Of a stretch of DNA of 64,000 nt, positions 9,185 to 17,477 are shown one piece after another. Source of the DNA: Methylocystis sp. MJC1 (GTDB lineage: Bacteria > Pseudomonadota > Alphaproteobacteria > Rhizobiales > Beijerinckiaceae); the NCBI RefSeq assembly GCF_026427715.1, contig NZ_CP107558.1:1277001-1341000 (forward strand). The letters are read 5' to 3'. The position numbers were made by a program, and so were the translations under genes. The notes below the pieces were generated by a model. It had not been told where the DNA came from. It did no database searches and saw nothing but the letters and a program-made list of their open reading frames with translations. Within the stretch, counting starts at the first letter, position 1, and each line of letters begins with the position of its first letter.

Positions 9185-9316
9185 CGCGGACCACAAAACT
9201 GCACCCGCCCGCAGGCGGTCCCCCGCAATGAAGAGCGACGGGTAGTCGCCAGTCCCCTCCTGGCTCCCGTCGTGGGCGGGCCGGCGCAATTTTAAGCGCC
9301 GGCCTGCCGTTTTTTT
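9185..9316 (+). ncRNA. Candidate structured RNA or leader upstream of the response regulator
   Basis: Three successive hairpins can be drawn: CCGCC (9205-9209) with GGCGG (9214-9218); CGACGGG (9236-9242) with CCCGTCG (9266-9272), enclosing GCCAG (9248-9252) with CTGGC (9260-9264); and the terminator stem at 9275-9309. The loop of the middle hairpin reads TCCCCTC, resembling the CU-rich anti-Shine-Dalgarno loops of several alphaproteobacterial small RNAs. It could be a trans-acting sRNA, a 5' leader of the response regulator, or just the 3' end of the protease mRNA. No clear promoter was identified, so the 5' end is approximate. Confidence 0.4.
9275..9316 (+). terminator. Rho-independent terminator
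   Basis: A 13-bp GC-rich stem with one G-T wobble (GGCGGGCCGGCGC at 9275-9287 with GCGCCGGCCTGCC at 9296-9308), loop AATTTTAA, followed by a run of seven T. It ends only 15 nt before the response-regulator ATG, so it separates that gene from the protease upstream, or attenuates it. Confidence 0.9.
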
Positions 9317-9331
9317 GCAAGGTCAGCTATC

Positions 9332-10024
9332 ATGGGCGCGATGCGCATATTGATCATCGAAGACGATAAAGAGGCCAGCGACTATCTCGTCAAAGCCTTC
9401 CGCGAGCAGGGTCATGTCGCCGACCACGCCGCCGACGGGCTTGCTGGCTACGCCGCCGCCCGAGAGGGCGACTATGACGTGCTGATCGTCGATCGCATGT
9501 TGCCGAAGATGGACGGGCTTTCGCTCATCTCCAGTCTGCGCGAGCAGAAGGTCGAGACGCCCGCGCTTATTCTTTCCGCGCTCGGACAGGTGGACGACCG
9601 CGTGAAGGGGCTGCGCGCCGGCGGCGACGACTATCTTCCCAAGCCCTACGCCTTCTCGGAGCTTCTGGCGCGCATCGAGGGGCTGGCGCGCCGCCGCGTC
9701 GGGCCGCGCGGCGAGGAGACGCATTACCGCGTCGGCGATCTGGAGCTGGATCGGCTGTCACATAAGGTGACGGTGGGCGGGCAGGAGATCGTGCTGCAGC
9801 CTCGAGAGTTCCGGCTGCTGGAATATCTGATGAAGCACGCGGGGCAGGTCGTGACCCGCACCATGCTCCTGGAAAATGTCTGGGACTATCACTTCGATCC
9901 GCAGACCAATGTGATCGACGTGCATATCTCGCGGCTGCGCGCCAAGATCGACAAAGGGCGCGAGAACCCCTTGCTGCACACGATACGCGGCGCGGGCTAC
10001 ATGATCCGCGACGCAATGCGCTAG
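9332..10024 (+). CDS. OmpR/PhoB-type response regulator
   Basis: DNA-binding two-component regulator of 230 residues. Receiver domain with the acidic pair at ILIIEDD, phospho-acceptor D54 (LIVDRMLPKMDG) and conserved K104 (LPKPYAFSELLARI), then a C-terminal winged-helix domain with LQPREFRLLEYLMKHAGQVV and the typical ending HTIRGAGYMIRD. ATG at 9332 has an AAGG upstream; the ATG at 9341 is an alternative. The likely partner is the kinase that follows, separated by one gene on the other strand. The promoter must lie before or within the hairpin leader. Confidence 0.94.
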   Translation: MGAMRILIIEDDKEASDYLVKAFREQGHVADHAADGLAGYAAAREGDYDVLIVDRMLPKMDGLSLISSLREQKVETPALILSALGQVDDRVKGLRAGGDDYLPKPYAFSELLARIEGLARRRVGPRGEETHYRVGDLELDRLSHKVTVGGQEIVLQPREFRLLEYLMKHAGQVVTRTMLLENVWDYHFDPQTNVIDVHISRLRAKIDKGRENPLLHTIRGAGYMIRDAMR

Positions 10025-10089
10025 CGCGCTTTCCGTTGCACGAGTCCCTGCGAGCGGAAAGCGCGCTCGGCAGGATTTCAAAGAAATCC
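10023..10089. repeat. Dispersed palindrome, family D (copy 1)
   Basis: AGCGCGCTTTCCG (10023-10035) pairs with CGGAAAGCGCGCT (10055-10067), followed by GGATTTC/GAAATCC (10073-10089). The TGCGAGCGGAAAGCGCGCT part recurs exactly at 61997-62015. The left end contains the TAG stop codon of the response regulator. Confidence 0.8.
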
Positions 10090-10103
10090 CGCTCAGCCGG
10101 CGC

Positions 10104-10556
10104 TCACCACCAGCCGCCCCAGCCCCAGCCGGGTCCGCCCCAGCCGCCCCAACCGCCATACCCCCAGGACGGGGCGGTGGCGGCGGCGATGCCGGCGCCC
10201 ATCAGGCCCAGCGCCGCGCTCGCGAAAACCGCGCCTGCGGGATCGTAGTAGCCGCCATAGTAGCGCGGGTAGCCGTAGTAGACCCTGCGGTAGTAATGGG
10301 GCCGGTAATAACCCCAATAGCGGTAGTGGGGCCGGTAATATCCCCAATGCCGATAGTAGTGGTGCGGGCGATAATATCCCCAATGGTGCCGGTAGCCCCA
10401 ATGGCGATAATAATGCGCCTCCACCGTCGGCGCGGCGAGGCTGACGGCGCTTGGCGGCGCCATCATCGGCCCTGCTAATGCTTCCGGCGGGATGGCGCCG
10501 ATGGCGGTTGCGCCGCTCAACGACGCAAGGATTGCGTTTCTTACACTCTTACGCAT
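10104..10556 (-). CDS. Secreted His/Tyr/Gly/Trp-rich repeat protein
   Basis: 150 residues: a signal peptide (about 1-29, ending EALAG), a short linker, then three copies of WGYYRPH (59-65, 71-77, 81-87) within a His/Tyr/Arg-rich block, a hydrophobic alanine/glycine segment (about 105-128) and a Gly/Trp tail. No enzyme domain is visible. Similar low-complexity exported proteins are common in Rhizobiales and are usually annotated as hypothetical; the repeat could bind metal or heme or interact with the envelope, but this is speculation. It sits between the response regulator and the kinase on the opposite strand. Confidence 0.75.
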   Translation of the reverse strand: MRKSVRNAILASLSGATAIGAIPPEALAGPMMAPPSAVSLAAPTVEAHYYRHWGYRHHWGYYRPHHYYRHWGYYRPHYRYWGYYRPHYYRRVYYGYPRYYGGYYDPAGAVFASAALGLMGAGIAAATAPSWGYGGWGGWGGPGWGWGGWW

Positions 10557-10714
10557 CTTCTTGAACCTTGGCTGGCCCCTTAGCCAATGAACGTCGAATC
10601 CGTGTGGTTGGTTCCCCGAGGGGCAATCGGGCGACCTTGCGACAAATTGCGCCGGGAACGCCCATATCTTTGCAGAACCTCGCCGGGCGCGGCTTTGGCA
10701 GACAGGAAGATCGC

Positions 10715-12121
10715 TTGTTTACTGGAAAACTCGGGAAGCTCTTTCGTACGACGGCCTTCAAGCTGTCGCTCGCCTATCTCATTTTGTTCTCGATCGGCGC
10801 CGGCATCGTGCTGACGCGCGTCGGCGCGCGCGTGAAGGAGGTGCTCGACGAACAGATCGAGCAGACTGTCGAGGCCGAGATCCGCGCGCTTTCCGAACAA
10901 TATGCGCAAGGCGGGCTGCGTCAGCTCACCACGGCGCTGGAGCGGCGCGTGCGCGCGCCCGGCGGTTCGCTCTATTTGCTGACGACGCACTCCGGCGACG
11001 TGATCGTCGGCAACATTGAGCCGCCGGCCTCTTCGCCGACCGGCAGCCGGCAGCTCGTCGAGACGCATTATCAGCGTCGCGGCGAGCCGGGGGTGGAGCA
11101 TCCGGCCTTGATGCGGCTCTTTCTCATCCCCGGCGGTTTCCGGCTGCTGATCGGCCATGACATCGAGGATCACGAGGTCCTACGCGACATTTTGCGCCAG
11201 GCGCTCGGCGTCTCATTGTTCTGGCTTGCGCTCGTCGGCGCGCTCGGCGGCATGTTCGTCTCGCACCGCATGCTGGAGCGCGTCGACGTCATGTCCGCCT
11301 CCGCCCGGCGCATCATGGCGGGCGATCTGAACGAGCGCCTCGCCGTCTCGGGCGCTGGCGACGAGCTCGACCGTCTGGCCGAGAACTTCAACGCCATGCT
11401 GGAGCGCATCTCGGAGCTAATGACGGGCCTGCGCGAAGTTTCCGATAATATCGCGCATGATCTCAAGACGCCGCTCACGCGCCTGCGCAACCGCGCCGAA
11501 GCCGCGCTGCGCGGCGCCTCCGACAATGGCGAGCACCGCGAGGCGCTCAACAAGGTGATCGAAGAGTCGGACGCGCTCATTCGCGTCTTCAATGCGCTGC
11601 TGATGATCGCGCGGGCGGAGGCGGGCTATTCGAGCGATAATTTGACGATCTATGACGCCGACGCCGTCGTGAGCGACATTGTCGAGATGTATGAGCCGGT
11701 CGCGGAAGAGCAGGGGGTGCATCTGCAGGCGTCGACCGAGCCCGGCCTTCCCGTCACGGGGAGCCGCGAGCTTCTCGGGCAGGCGCTGGTCAATCTCGTC
11801 GACAACGCGCTCAAATATGGCGCTTCGGGAGAGAACAAGCGCATCGACGTCAGCGCCAAGCGCGTCTGCGATCGCGTGGAGATCACCGTCGCGGACCACG
11901 GGCCGGGCATTTCGCCACAGGATCGCGAGAGAGTCGTGGGGCGCTTCGTTCGGCTGGAGAATTCACGCTCGCGGCCGGGCTCGGGACTTGGCCTTGCGAT
12001 GGCGGCGGCCGTCGCCCGCCTGCATCACGGCGCCCTGCGGATCGAGGACAACGCCCCGGGGTTGCGCGTCGTGTTGTCGCTGCCGGCGATGCGCGCCATG
12101 GTCTCGCGCGAGCGCGCATAG
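10715..12121 (+). CDS. Two-component sensor histidine kinase (HAMP)
   Basis: Membrane kinase, probable partner of the OmpR-type regulator at 9332. I chose the TTG at 10715 because AGGAAG precedes it by 5 nt; the frame is open from 10568. From that start: TM1 at about 15-31, a periplasmic sensor part of about 130 residues, TM2 at about 162-182, HAMP, HisKA with phospho-acceptor H248 in IAHDLKTPLTRLRN, and a HATPase domain (VDNALKYG, DHGPGISP, GSGLGLAMAAAV). The 3' end overlaps the convergent kinase gene by 97 bp. The sensed signal is unknown; proximity to the Do-type protease points to envelope stress. Confidence 0.92.
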   Translation: MFTGKLGKLFRTTAFKLSLAYLILFSIGAGIVLTRVGARVKEVLDEQIEQTVEAEIRALSEQYAQGGLRQLTTALERRVRAPGGSLYLLTTHSGDVIVGNIEPPASSPTGSRQLVETHYQRRGEPGVEHPALMRLFLIPGGFRLLIGHDIEDHEVLRDILRQALGVSLFWLALVGALGGMFVSHRMLERVDVMSASARRIMAGDLNERLAVSGAGDELDRLAENFNAMLERISELMTGLREVSDNIAHDLKTPLTRLRNRAEAALRGASDNGEHREALNKVIEESDALIRVFNALLMIARAEAGYSSDNLTIYDADAVVSDIVEMYEPVAEEQGVHLQASTEPGLPVTGSRELLGQALVNLVDNALKYGASGENKRIDVSAKRVCDRVEITVADHGPGISPQDRERVVGRFVRLENSRSRPGSGLGLAMAAAVARLHHGALRIEDNAPGLRVVLSLPAMRAMVSRERA

Positions 12122-14454
12122 ACGACGCTTCTTGCTGGCTGTTGCTCGATCGCCCGCGGCTTGATCGGCGTGACGTTCTTGCCGACGCAATGGGCGCAGG
12201 AGAGGCGCACCATCGCCACCGTGCCCATGCCGAGTCGCGAGCGGAAGCGCAGCGCGCCGCCATGGAGGTCGACCAGCGCGCGGGCGATGGCGATGCCGAG
12301 CCCGGAGCCTTTCATGCCATTTTCCATGACGCCCGCGCTCTGCTCGAAGGGGCGGCCCAATCTCGGCAGCACGGCGGGATCGATGCCCCTTCCATTATCC
12401 TCGACGAAAAGCGCGATCGAGGCGCCGAGATGGCGCGCGCGCAGGCGCACGGCGCCGCCGGGCTCGGTGAATTTGATGCTGTTCGAGAGGAGAATGCCGA
12501 CCGTCTTGATGATCGCCGCTTCGTCTCCGACGCAGCGCAGCCGTTCATCAATCTCGACGTCGAGGGTGAGCTTTTTCTCCTCGGCCCGCATGCGCCAATC
12601 GCTCACGGCGCTGCGCGCGGCGTCGGCGACATCGACTTCGCGCTCGGCGAGACGCACGACGCCGGCCTCGAGCCGCGACATGTCGAGAATGTCGGAAAGC
12701 ACCTCGTTGAGATAACTGCCGCCCTGCTGAATGCTGGCGCAATATTCGCTGTATTTCGGCGAGCCGAGCGCGCCGAAGGGCTCCGCCAGCATCATCTCCG
12801 AGAAGCCGATGATGGCGTTGAGCGGCGTGCGCAGCTCATGGCTCATATTGGCGAGGAATTCGGATTTTGCGAGATAAGCGGCTTCGGCTTCCGCTTTCTG
12901 GTGATGGTATTTCTCCGCGAGCGTCGCGAGCTGCTGGGCCTGTATTTCGAGCGTCTGGCGGGAGCGCGTGAGATCGGTCACGCTTGCCGTGAGGCGACGT
13001 TCCGACTCGATGAGCTTCTCCTGATTGCGCTTGAGCGCGGTGATGTCGGCGCCCACCGACACATAGCCGCCGTCTCTGGTGCGTCGCTCGTTGATCTGCA
13101 GCCAGCGGCCGTCGGCGAGCCGCGCTTCATAAGTGCGCGCGTCAGGCGAACGGGGTTCCGTCGCGGCGTTTTCGGTATGGGCGATTGGCGCGGTCGCGCG
13201 CGACATCATTTTTGCGTAGGTCACGCCAGGCGTGGCGGCTTCCAACGCCAGCCCGTGGAGATCGAGAAATTTGGAGTTGCAGACGACGAGGCGGTTCTGC
13301 GAGTCCCAGAGAACAAAAGCCTCGGAGATGGCGTTGATGGCGTCGCGCAGACGCATATTGGCCGTCGCGGTATGTTCGGCGAGCGCCTTCTGCTCCGATA
13401 CGTCCACGGCGATGCCGACGAGATGACGCCCGTCGTCCTCGGCGTCGTCGATGATCTGGGCGCGCGCCCGCAACCAAACCCAATGGCCGTCGGCGTGGCG
13501 GGCGCGAAACTCGTGGTCGAAGATATTGCTGCGAGAGGCGGAGACCATTTCCGCAATCACCGAGAGATCGCCGTCGTCGGGATGCAGCAAAGCGTTGAGC
13601 TCGCCAAAAGAGAGGCAACGCCGCTCGGCCGGCAGGCCGAGCATCTCATACATCGAGTCCGACCAGTAGATGCGCCCGCGCGCAATGTCCCAATCCCATA
13701 GGCCGCAGCGCCCGCGCGACAGCGCCGCGTCGAGCCGGCGCCGAAGGAAGGCGTTGACCTGCTCGGCGGCCTGACGGCGGCGCGACTGGCGGCCATAGGC
13801 GTAGACGACCGCGAGCAGCATCAAGGTGGTGAAGGCGAACACCACTGCGTAATGCGCGGCGACGGTGCGCCATTCGCCCAACACATTCTCCAGCGGATAG
13901 ATCATCGCCACCTGCCCATAGGGCGCCGGCAGCTTTTGCACCGTTGCGAGCGCAGACGCGCCGTCGGGCAAAGTGACGCGCATCACGCCGGCCTTGTCGG
14001 CGAATTCGGTCAGCACTTGCTCGGCGCCGAGCACGTCGGCGAGCGAGACGTTCTTGGCCTCGATCGGCGGAAAGGCCGCAGCGACGTGGCCGCTGTCGTC
14101 GGTGATGAGAATGCGCCGTCCGCGCGCCATGGCGCGGATCGGCAGGATCTTGTTCAGGGGCTGCGCAAGCAGCTTCGAGTCAATCTGGATCTTGTCGCTG
14201 AGATCATGTCGCACGGCGCGCGCAAAGACTTCGAGATCGGCGGTCGCGTCCTCGACAAGCTGATCCTGCATCGAGTGGACCAGCGTCACGGCGAAGGCGG
14301 CGAGCGACGCGAGGCAGATGACGGAGACGACGAAAGCCGCCCGCTTCAGCCAGGGGCTTTCTTTTGTCTCCTTAACGCCAGTGCCGTCGAAACGATAAGC
14401 GCCCCACACCATTTCCGCGTGACTCATCGCACGAGCTGCGGTGACGCGCGCCAT
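12025..14454 (-). CDS. PAS-containing sensor histidine kinase
   Basis: About 809 residues from the ATG at 14454, which follows GGAGAA. Order: TM1 near 40-60, an extracytoplasmic double-Cache-like region, TM2 near 205-225, two or three PAS domains (one with GLWDWDIARGRIYW), a coiled linker, HisKA with H539 (MSHELRTPLNAIIGF), and HATPase (LLSNSIKFTEPGGAVRL, DNGRGI, GSGLGIAIARAL). The H-box is of the DivJ/PleC/PdhS kind. About 50 residues after the ATPase core are basic and unusual, and lie over the other kinase's 3' end. No regulator is adjacent on this strand, so it is an orphan. Confidence 0.9.
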   Translation of the reverse strand: MARVTAARAMSHAEMVWGAYRFDGTGVKETKESPWLKRAAFVVSVICLASLAAFAVTLVHSMQDQLVEDATADLEVFARAVRHDLSDKIQIDSKLLAQPLNKILPIRAMARGRRILITDDSGHVAAAFPPIEAKNVSLADVLGAEQVLTEFADKAGVMRVTLPDGASALATVQKLPAPYGQVAMIYPLENVLGEWRTVAAHYAVVFAFTTLMLLAVVYAYGRQSRRRQAAEQVNAFLRRRLDAALSRGRCGLWDWDIARGRIYWSDSMYEMLGLPAERRCLSFGELNALLHPDDGDLSVIAEMVSASRSNIFDHEFRARHADGHWVWLRARAQIIDDAEDDGRHLVGIAVDVSEQKALAEHTATANMRLRDAINAISEAFVLWDSQNRLVVCNSKFLDLHGLALEAATPGVTYAKMMSRATAPIAHTENAATEPRSPDARTYEARLADGRWLQINERRTRDGGYVSVGADITALKRNQEKLIESERRLTASVTDLTRSRQTLEIQAQQLATLAEKYHHQKAEAEAAYLAKSEFLANMSHELRTPLNAIIGFSEMMLAEPFGALGSPKYSEYCASIQQGGSYLNEVLSDILDMSRLEAGVVRLAEREVDVADAARSAVSDWRMRAEEKKLTLDVEIDERLRCVGDEAAIIKTVGILLSNSIKFTEPGGAVRLRARHLGASIALFVEDNGRGIDPAVLPRLGRPFEQSAGVMENGMKGSGLGIAIARALVDLHGGALRFRSRLGMGTVAMVRLSCAHCVGKNVTPIKPRAIEQQPARSVVYARSRETMARIAGSDNTTRNPGALSSIRRAP

Positions 14455-14577
14455 CAAATTCTCCGAAATCTGGCGATCCTGAAACCGAGCGGTTGAGTGC
14501 CCGAATCACCTTCATTCGAATCCTTTGGGCGTTAATTGTCCAGATGCTTAATGAGTGGTTAACGCGTTTGGTAAGTT

Positions 14578-17226
14578 TCAAGCGAGCGCGCGCGTTCCGA
14601 TGTCCTTCGTGTCAGCGGAAAGACCTTCCTGCGCAACGATCCTGCGCAATCGCTCCTCGATCATAGCGCGCCGCCGCGGCTCCATTGTGCGCCAGGAACG
14701 CAGCGACGACAGAAGCCGCGCGGCGACCTGCGGGTTCCTCGGATCGAGCTCCAGAACGATCTTCGTCAGCAGGTCGTAGCCGGAGCCGTCGAGGGCATGG
14801 AAGCGGGTGGGATTGGCGTTGGCGAAAACGCCGATCAGCGAGCGCACGCGATTGGGATTGGTCAGCGCGAAATCCGGGTGCGACATGAGCTTGATGACGC
14901 GCTGGGTGGTCGCCGGCTCGGGGATCGTCGCCTGCAGCGCGAACCATTTGTCGATGACGAGCGCGTCGCCGGCAAACTGCTCGTAAAAAGCCGCGAAAGC
15001 TTTTTCGCGCGCGTCCCCGCCGAGAAGCGCAAGGAGCGCAAGCGCGGAGAGGCGATCTGTCATATTGCCGGCTGCGGCAAATTGACTCTCCGCCAGCGCC
15101 GAGCCCTTCGCCGGGTCGCCGGCGGCGACGAGATCGAGCGCGACTGCTTTGAGCGAACGGCGGCCGGCGCTAGCGGCGTCGGGGCTGTAGGGGCCAGCGT
15201 CGGCAAGGCGCGTATAGGTCGACGCAGCTTCCGAAAGCAGCGCGCGGCCGATCTCCTCGCGCAGTCCGAAGCGTGCGGCGAAAAGTTCGTCGGGGTCTAC
15301 GTTCGAGCCCGTTTCGCGCGCGAGATCGGTTTCCGAGGGAAGCGACAGCGCCTGGGCGGCGAAGGCTGGATCGGCGTCGGCGCCGCTCAGGATCGTGCGC
15401 AGCGCCGCGACATAGCCCGTCGCCGAGGGCAGCGGCGCGCCAGCGCGAGCCGCGTCGACGCGGGCGAAGATCGCCCGCAGCGCCAGGCTTTGCGCCGCTT
15501 GCCAACGGTTGAAGGGATCGTCGTCGCAGGCGAGCAGCTTTTCGAGATCGGCGCTCTCCGGCGCCGGCTCCAGCCGCACGGGCGCGGAGAAGCCCCGCAA
15601 TGCCGAGACCACCGGCTGCGAGGGAATGTTCTGGAAGGTGACGGTTCGGGCGGTGTCCGACAGTTCGAACAGTCCGCGCGTCAATTCGTCGGGCCGGGCG
15701 TCGGCGCTTTCGAGATCGAGCTTTTCGCCATTCTGGCCGAAGAGCGCGAGGGCGACGGGAATGACAGCCGGCTTTTTCTCCTGCTGGCCCGGCGTCGGCG
15801 CGATCTCCTGACGCAGCGTCAAAGCGAATGTTTTCGCGTCCGCGTCATAGGCGCCTTCCGTCGAGAGCACGGGCGTGCCGGCCTGGCTGTACCAGAGCGC
15901 GAAATGCGAGAGGTCGCGACCGGAAGCCTCGGCGAAGCAGGAGAGAAAATCTTCGACCGTCGCCGCCGTGCCGTCAAAGCGTGCGAAGTAAATGTCCATG
16001 CCGCGGCGGAAGGCGTCGTCGCCGATCAACGTACGCAGCATGCGGACGATCTCGGCGCCTTTCTCATAGACGGTCGCCGTGTAGAAGTTGTTGATCTCGT
16101 GATAGACTTCCGGCCGCACCGGATGCGCGAGCGGCCCGGCGTCCTCGGGAAACTGCGCCAGCCGGAGACCGCGCACGTCGCCGATGCGCTCGACCGCGCG
16201 CGAGCGCATGTCGGCGGAAAATTCCTGATCGCGGAAGACGGTCAGCCCTTCCTTGAGGCAGAGCTGGAACCAGTCGCGGCAGGTGATGCGATTGCCGGTC
16301 CAGTTGTGGAAATATTCATGCGCGATAACCGCTTCGATGCCGGCGTAATCGACGTCGGTCGCGGTCTCGGGCGAAGCGAGCACATATTTGTCGTTGAAGA
16401 TGTTGAGGCCCTTGTTCTCCATCGCGCCCATATTGAAATCGGAGACGGCGACGATGTTGAAGACCTCGAGATCATATTCGCGGCTGAATTTCTCCTCGTC
16501 CCAACGCATCGAGCGCTTCAGCGCGTCCATGGCGTATTCGGCGCGCGCCTCCTTGCCGTGCTCGACGTGAATGGCGAGCGCCACCTGACGCCCGGACATG
16601 GTCTTGAAACGATCGCGCACCACGCCGAGATCGCCGCCGACGAGCGCGAAGAGATAAGACGGCTTGGGGAAGGGGTCGTGCCAGACGGCAAAATGGCGAC
16701 CGCCCGGAAGGTCGCGCGTCTCGCCGGGATTGCCGTTGGAAAGCAGGATCGGCGCCTCGCTCTTATCCGCCTCGACGCGGGTCGTGTAGACGCTGAGCAC
16801 GTCGGGACGGTCGAGGAAATAAGTGATGCGGCGGAAGCCTTCGGCTTCGCATTGCGTGCAATAGGCCGAGCCGGAGCGATAGAGTCCCGAGAGCTGGGTA
16901 TTGGCGGTCGGGTCTACCCGCGTCTCGATCTCGAGCGTGAAGGGGGCGTCGGGAACCGCCGTGAGGGCGAGCTGGTCGGGTGTCGCCGTATAATCCTGCG
17001 CTGCGAGCGGGCGCCCGTCGAGCTTGACGCTCACGAGGGTCAGCTCGTCGCCGTCGAGGACAAGCGGCGCGCCGGGCGCGCCCTTGGGATCGCGGCGCAG
17101 CGCGAGCCGCGCGACCACCTTCGTCTCCGTCCGGTGAAGCGAAATATCGAGCGCCACAGTGTCGATCAGGAAGTCGGCGGGGCGATAGTCTGCAAGGCGG
17201 ACGGCGACATTGGAGGGGTGGCGCAT
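14578..17226 (-). CDS. pepN: Aminopeptidase N (M1 family)
   Basis: Zinc metallo-aminopeptidase that trims N-terminal residues from peptides in the cytoplasm. From the ATG at 17226 (RHPSNVAVRLADYRPADF) it is 882 residues, close to the E. coli enzyme. The exopeptidase motif GAMEN is at 267-271, and the zinc site HEYFHNW has H303, E304 and H307, with the third ligand E326 in CLKEG. The C-terminal helical domain is complete. The frame is open 18 codons further upstream, with no family similarity. It stands alone between the orphan kinase and the divergent efflux operon. Confidence 0.96.
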   Translation of the reverse strand: MRHPSNVAVRLADYRPADFLIDTVALDISLHRTETKVVARLALRRDPKGAPGAPLVLDGDELTLVSVKLDGRPLAAQDYTATPDQLALTAVPDAPFTLEIETRVDPTANTQLSGLYRSGSAYCTQCEAEGFRRITYFLDRPDVLSVYTTRVEADKSEAPILLSNGNPGETRDLPGGRHFAVWHDPFPKPSYLFALVGGDLGVVRDRFKTMSGRQVALAIHVEHGKEARAEYAMDALKRSMRWDEEKFSREYDLEVFNIVAVSDFNMGAMENKGLNIFNDKYVLASPETATDVDYAGIEAVIAHEYFHNWTGNRITCRDWFQLCLKEGLTVFRDQEFSADMRSRAVERIGDVRGLRLAQFPEDAGPLAHPVRPEVYHEINNFYTATVYEKGAEIVRMLRTLIGDDAFRRGMDIYFARFDGTAATVEDFLSCFAEASGRDLSHFALWYSQAGTPVLSTEGAYDADAKTFALTLRQEIAPTPGQQEKKPAVIPVALALFGQNGEKLDLESADARPDELTRGLFELSDTARTVTFQNIPSQPVVSALRGFSAPVRLEPAPESADLEKLLACDDDPFNRWQAAQSLALRAIFARVDAARAGAPLPSATGYVAALRTILSGADADPAFAAQALSLPSETDLARETGSNVDPDELFAARFGLREEIGRALLSEAASTYTRLADAGPYSPDAASAGRRSLKAVALDLVAAGDPAKGSALAESQFAAAGNMTDRLSALALLALLGGDAREKAFAAFYEQFAGDALVIDKWFALQATIPEPATTQRVIKLMSHPDFALTNPNRVRSLIGVFANANPTRFHALDGSGYDLLTKIVLELDPRNPQVAARLLSSLRSWRTMEPRRRAMIEERLRRIVAQEGLSADTKDIGTRALA

Positions 17227-17477
17227 GAAAACCTCTAGGCAGGGAATCGGGGCTTCGGACGAATATAGGCGCCTATGCAAGATTTGCGACCGGCCGCGCC
17301 TGCGCCCGAGCGGCGAGGTGACGAAATTTTAATTGGAAAGCTACGGCAAAGATTTGGTAGGCCTTGAGTTGGCGGCAGTTGGCGGTCAAAGTCGCTCGAA
17401 GCTTCCTTCGATCCGCCGACCGACGCCTTCGCTCGCTTGGCGCCGTTTTTCGCTCTAAGCCGGTGTCGTCTCTGCCC

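Noticed and set aside
7419..9320. A 633-codon open frame antisense to the Do-type protease
   Set aside because: Arg/His/Gly-rich shadow with no recognisable domain; the sense strand encodes an intact protease triad and PDZ domains.
12142..13701. A 519-codon open frame antisense to the PAS kinase
   Set aside because: No recognisable motif; the kinase on the opposite strand has all its core motifs.
14797..17238. An 813-codon open frame on the plus strand across aminopeptidase N
   Set aside because: Antisense shadow; low-complexity Arg/Gly/Glu sequence with no family match, while the other strand has the full GAMEN/HEXXH enzyme.
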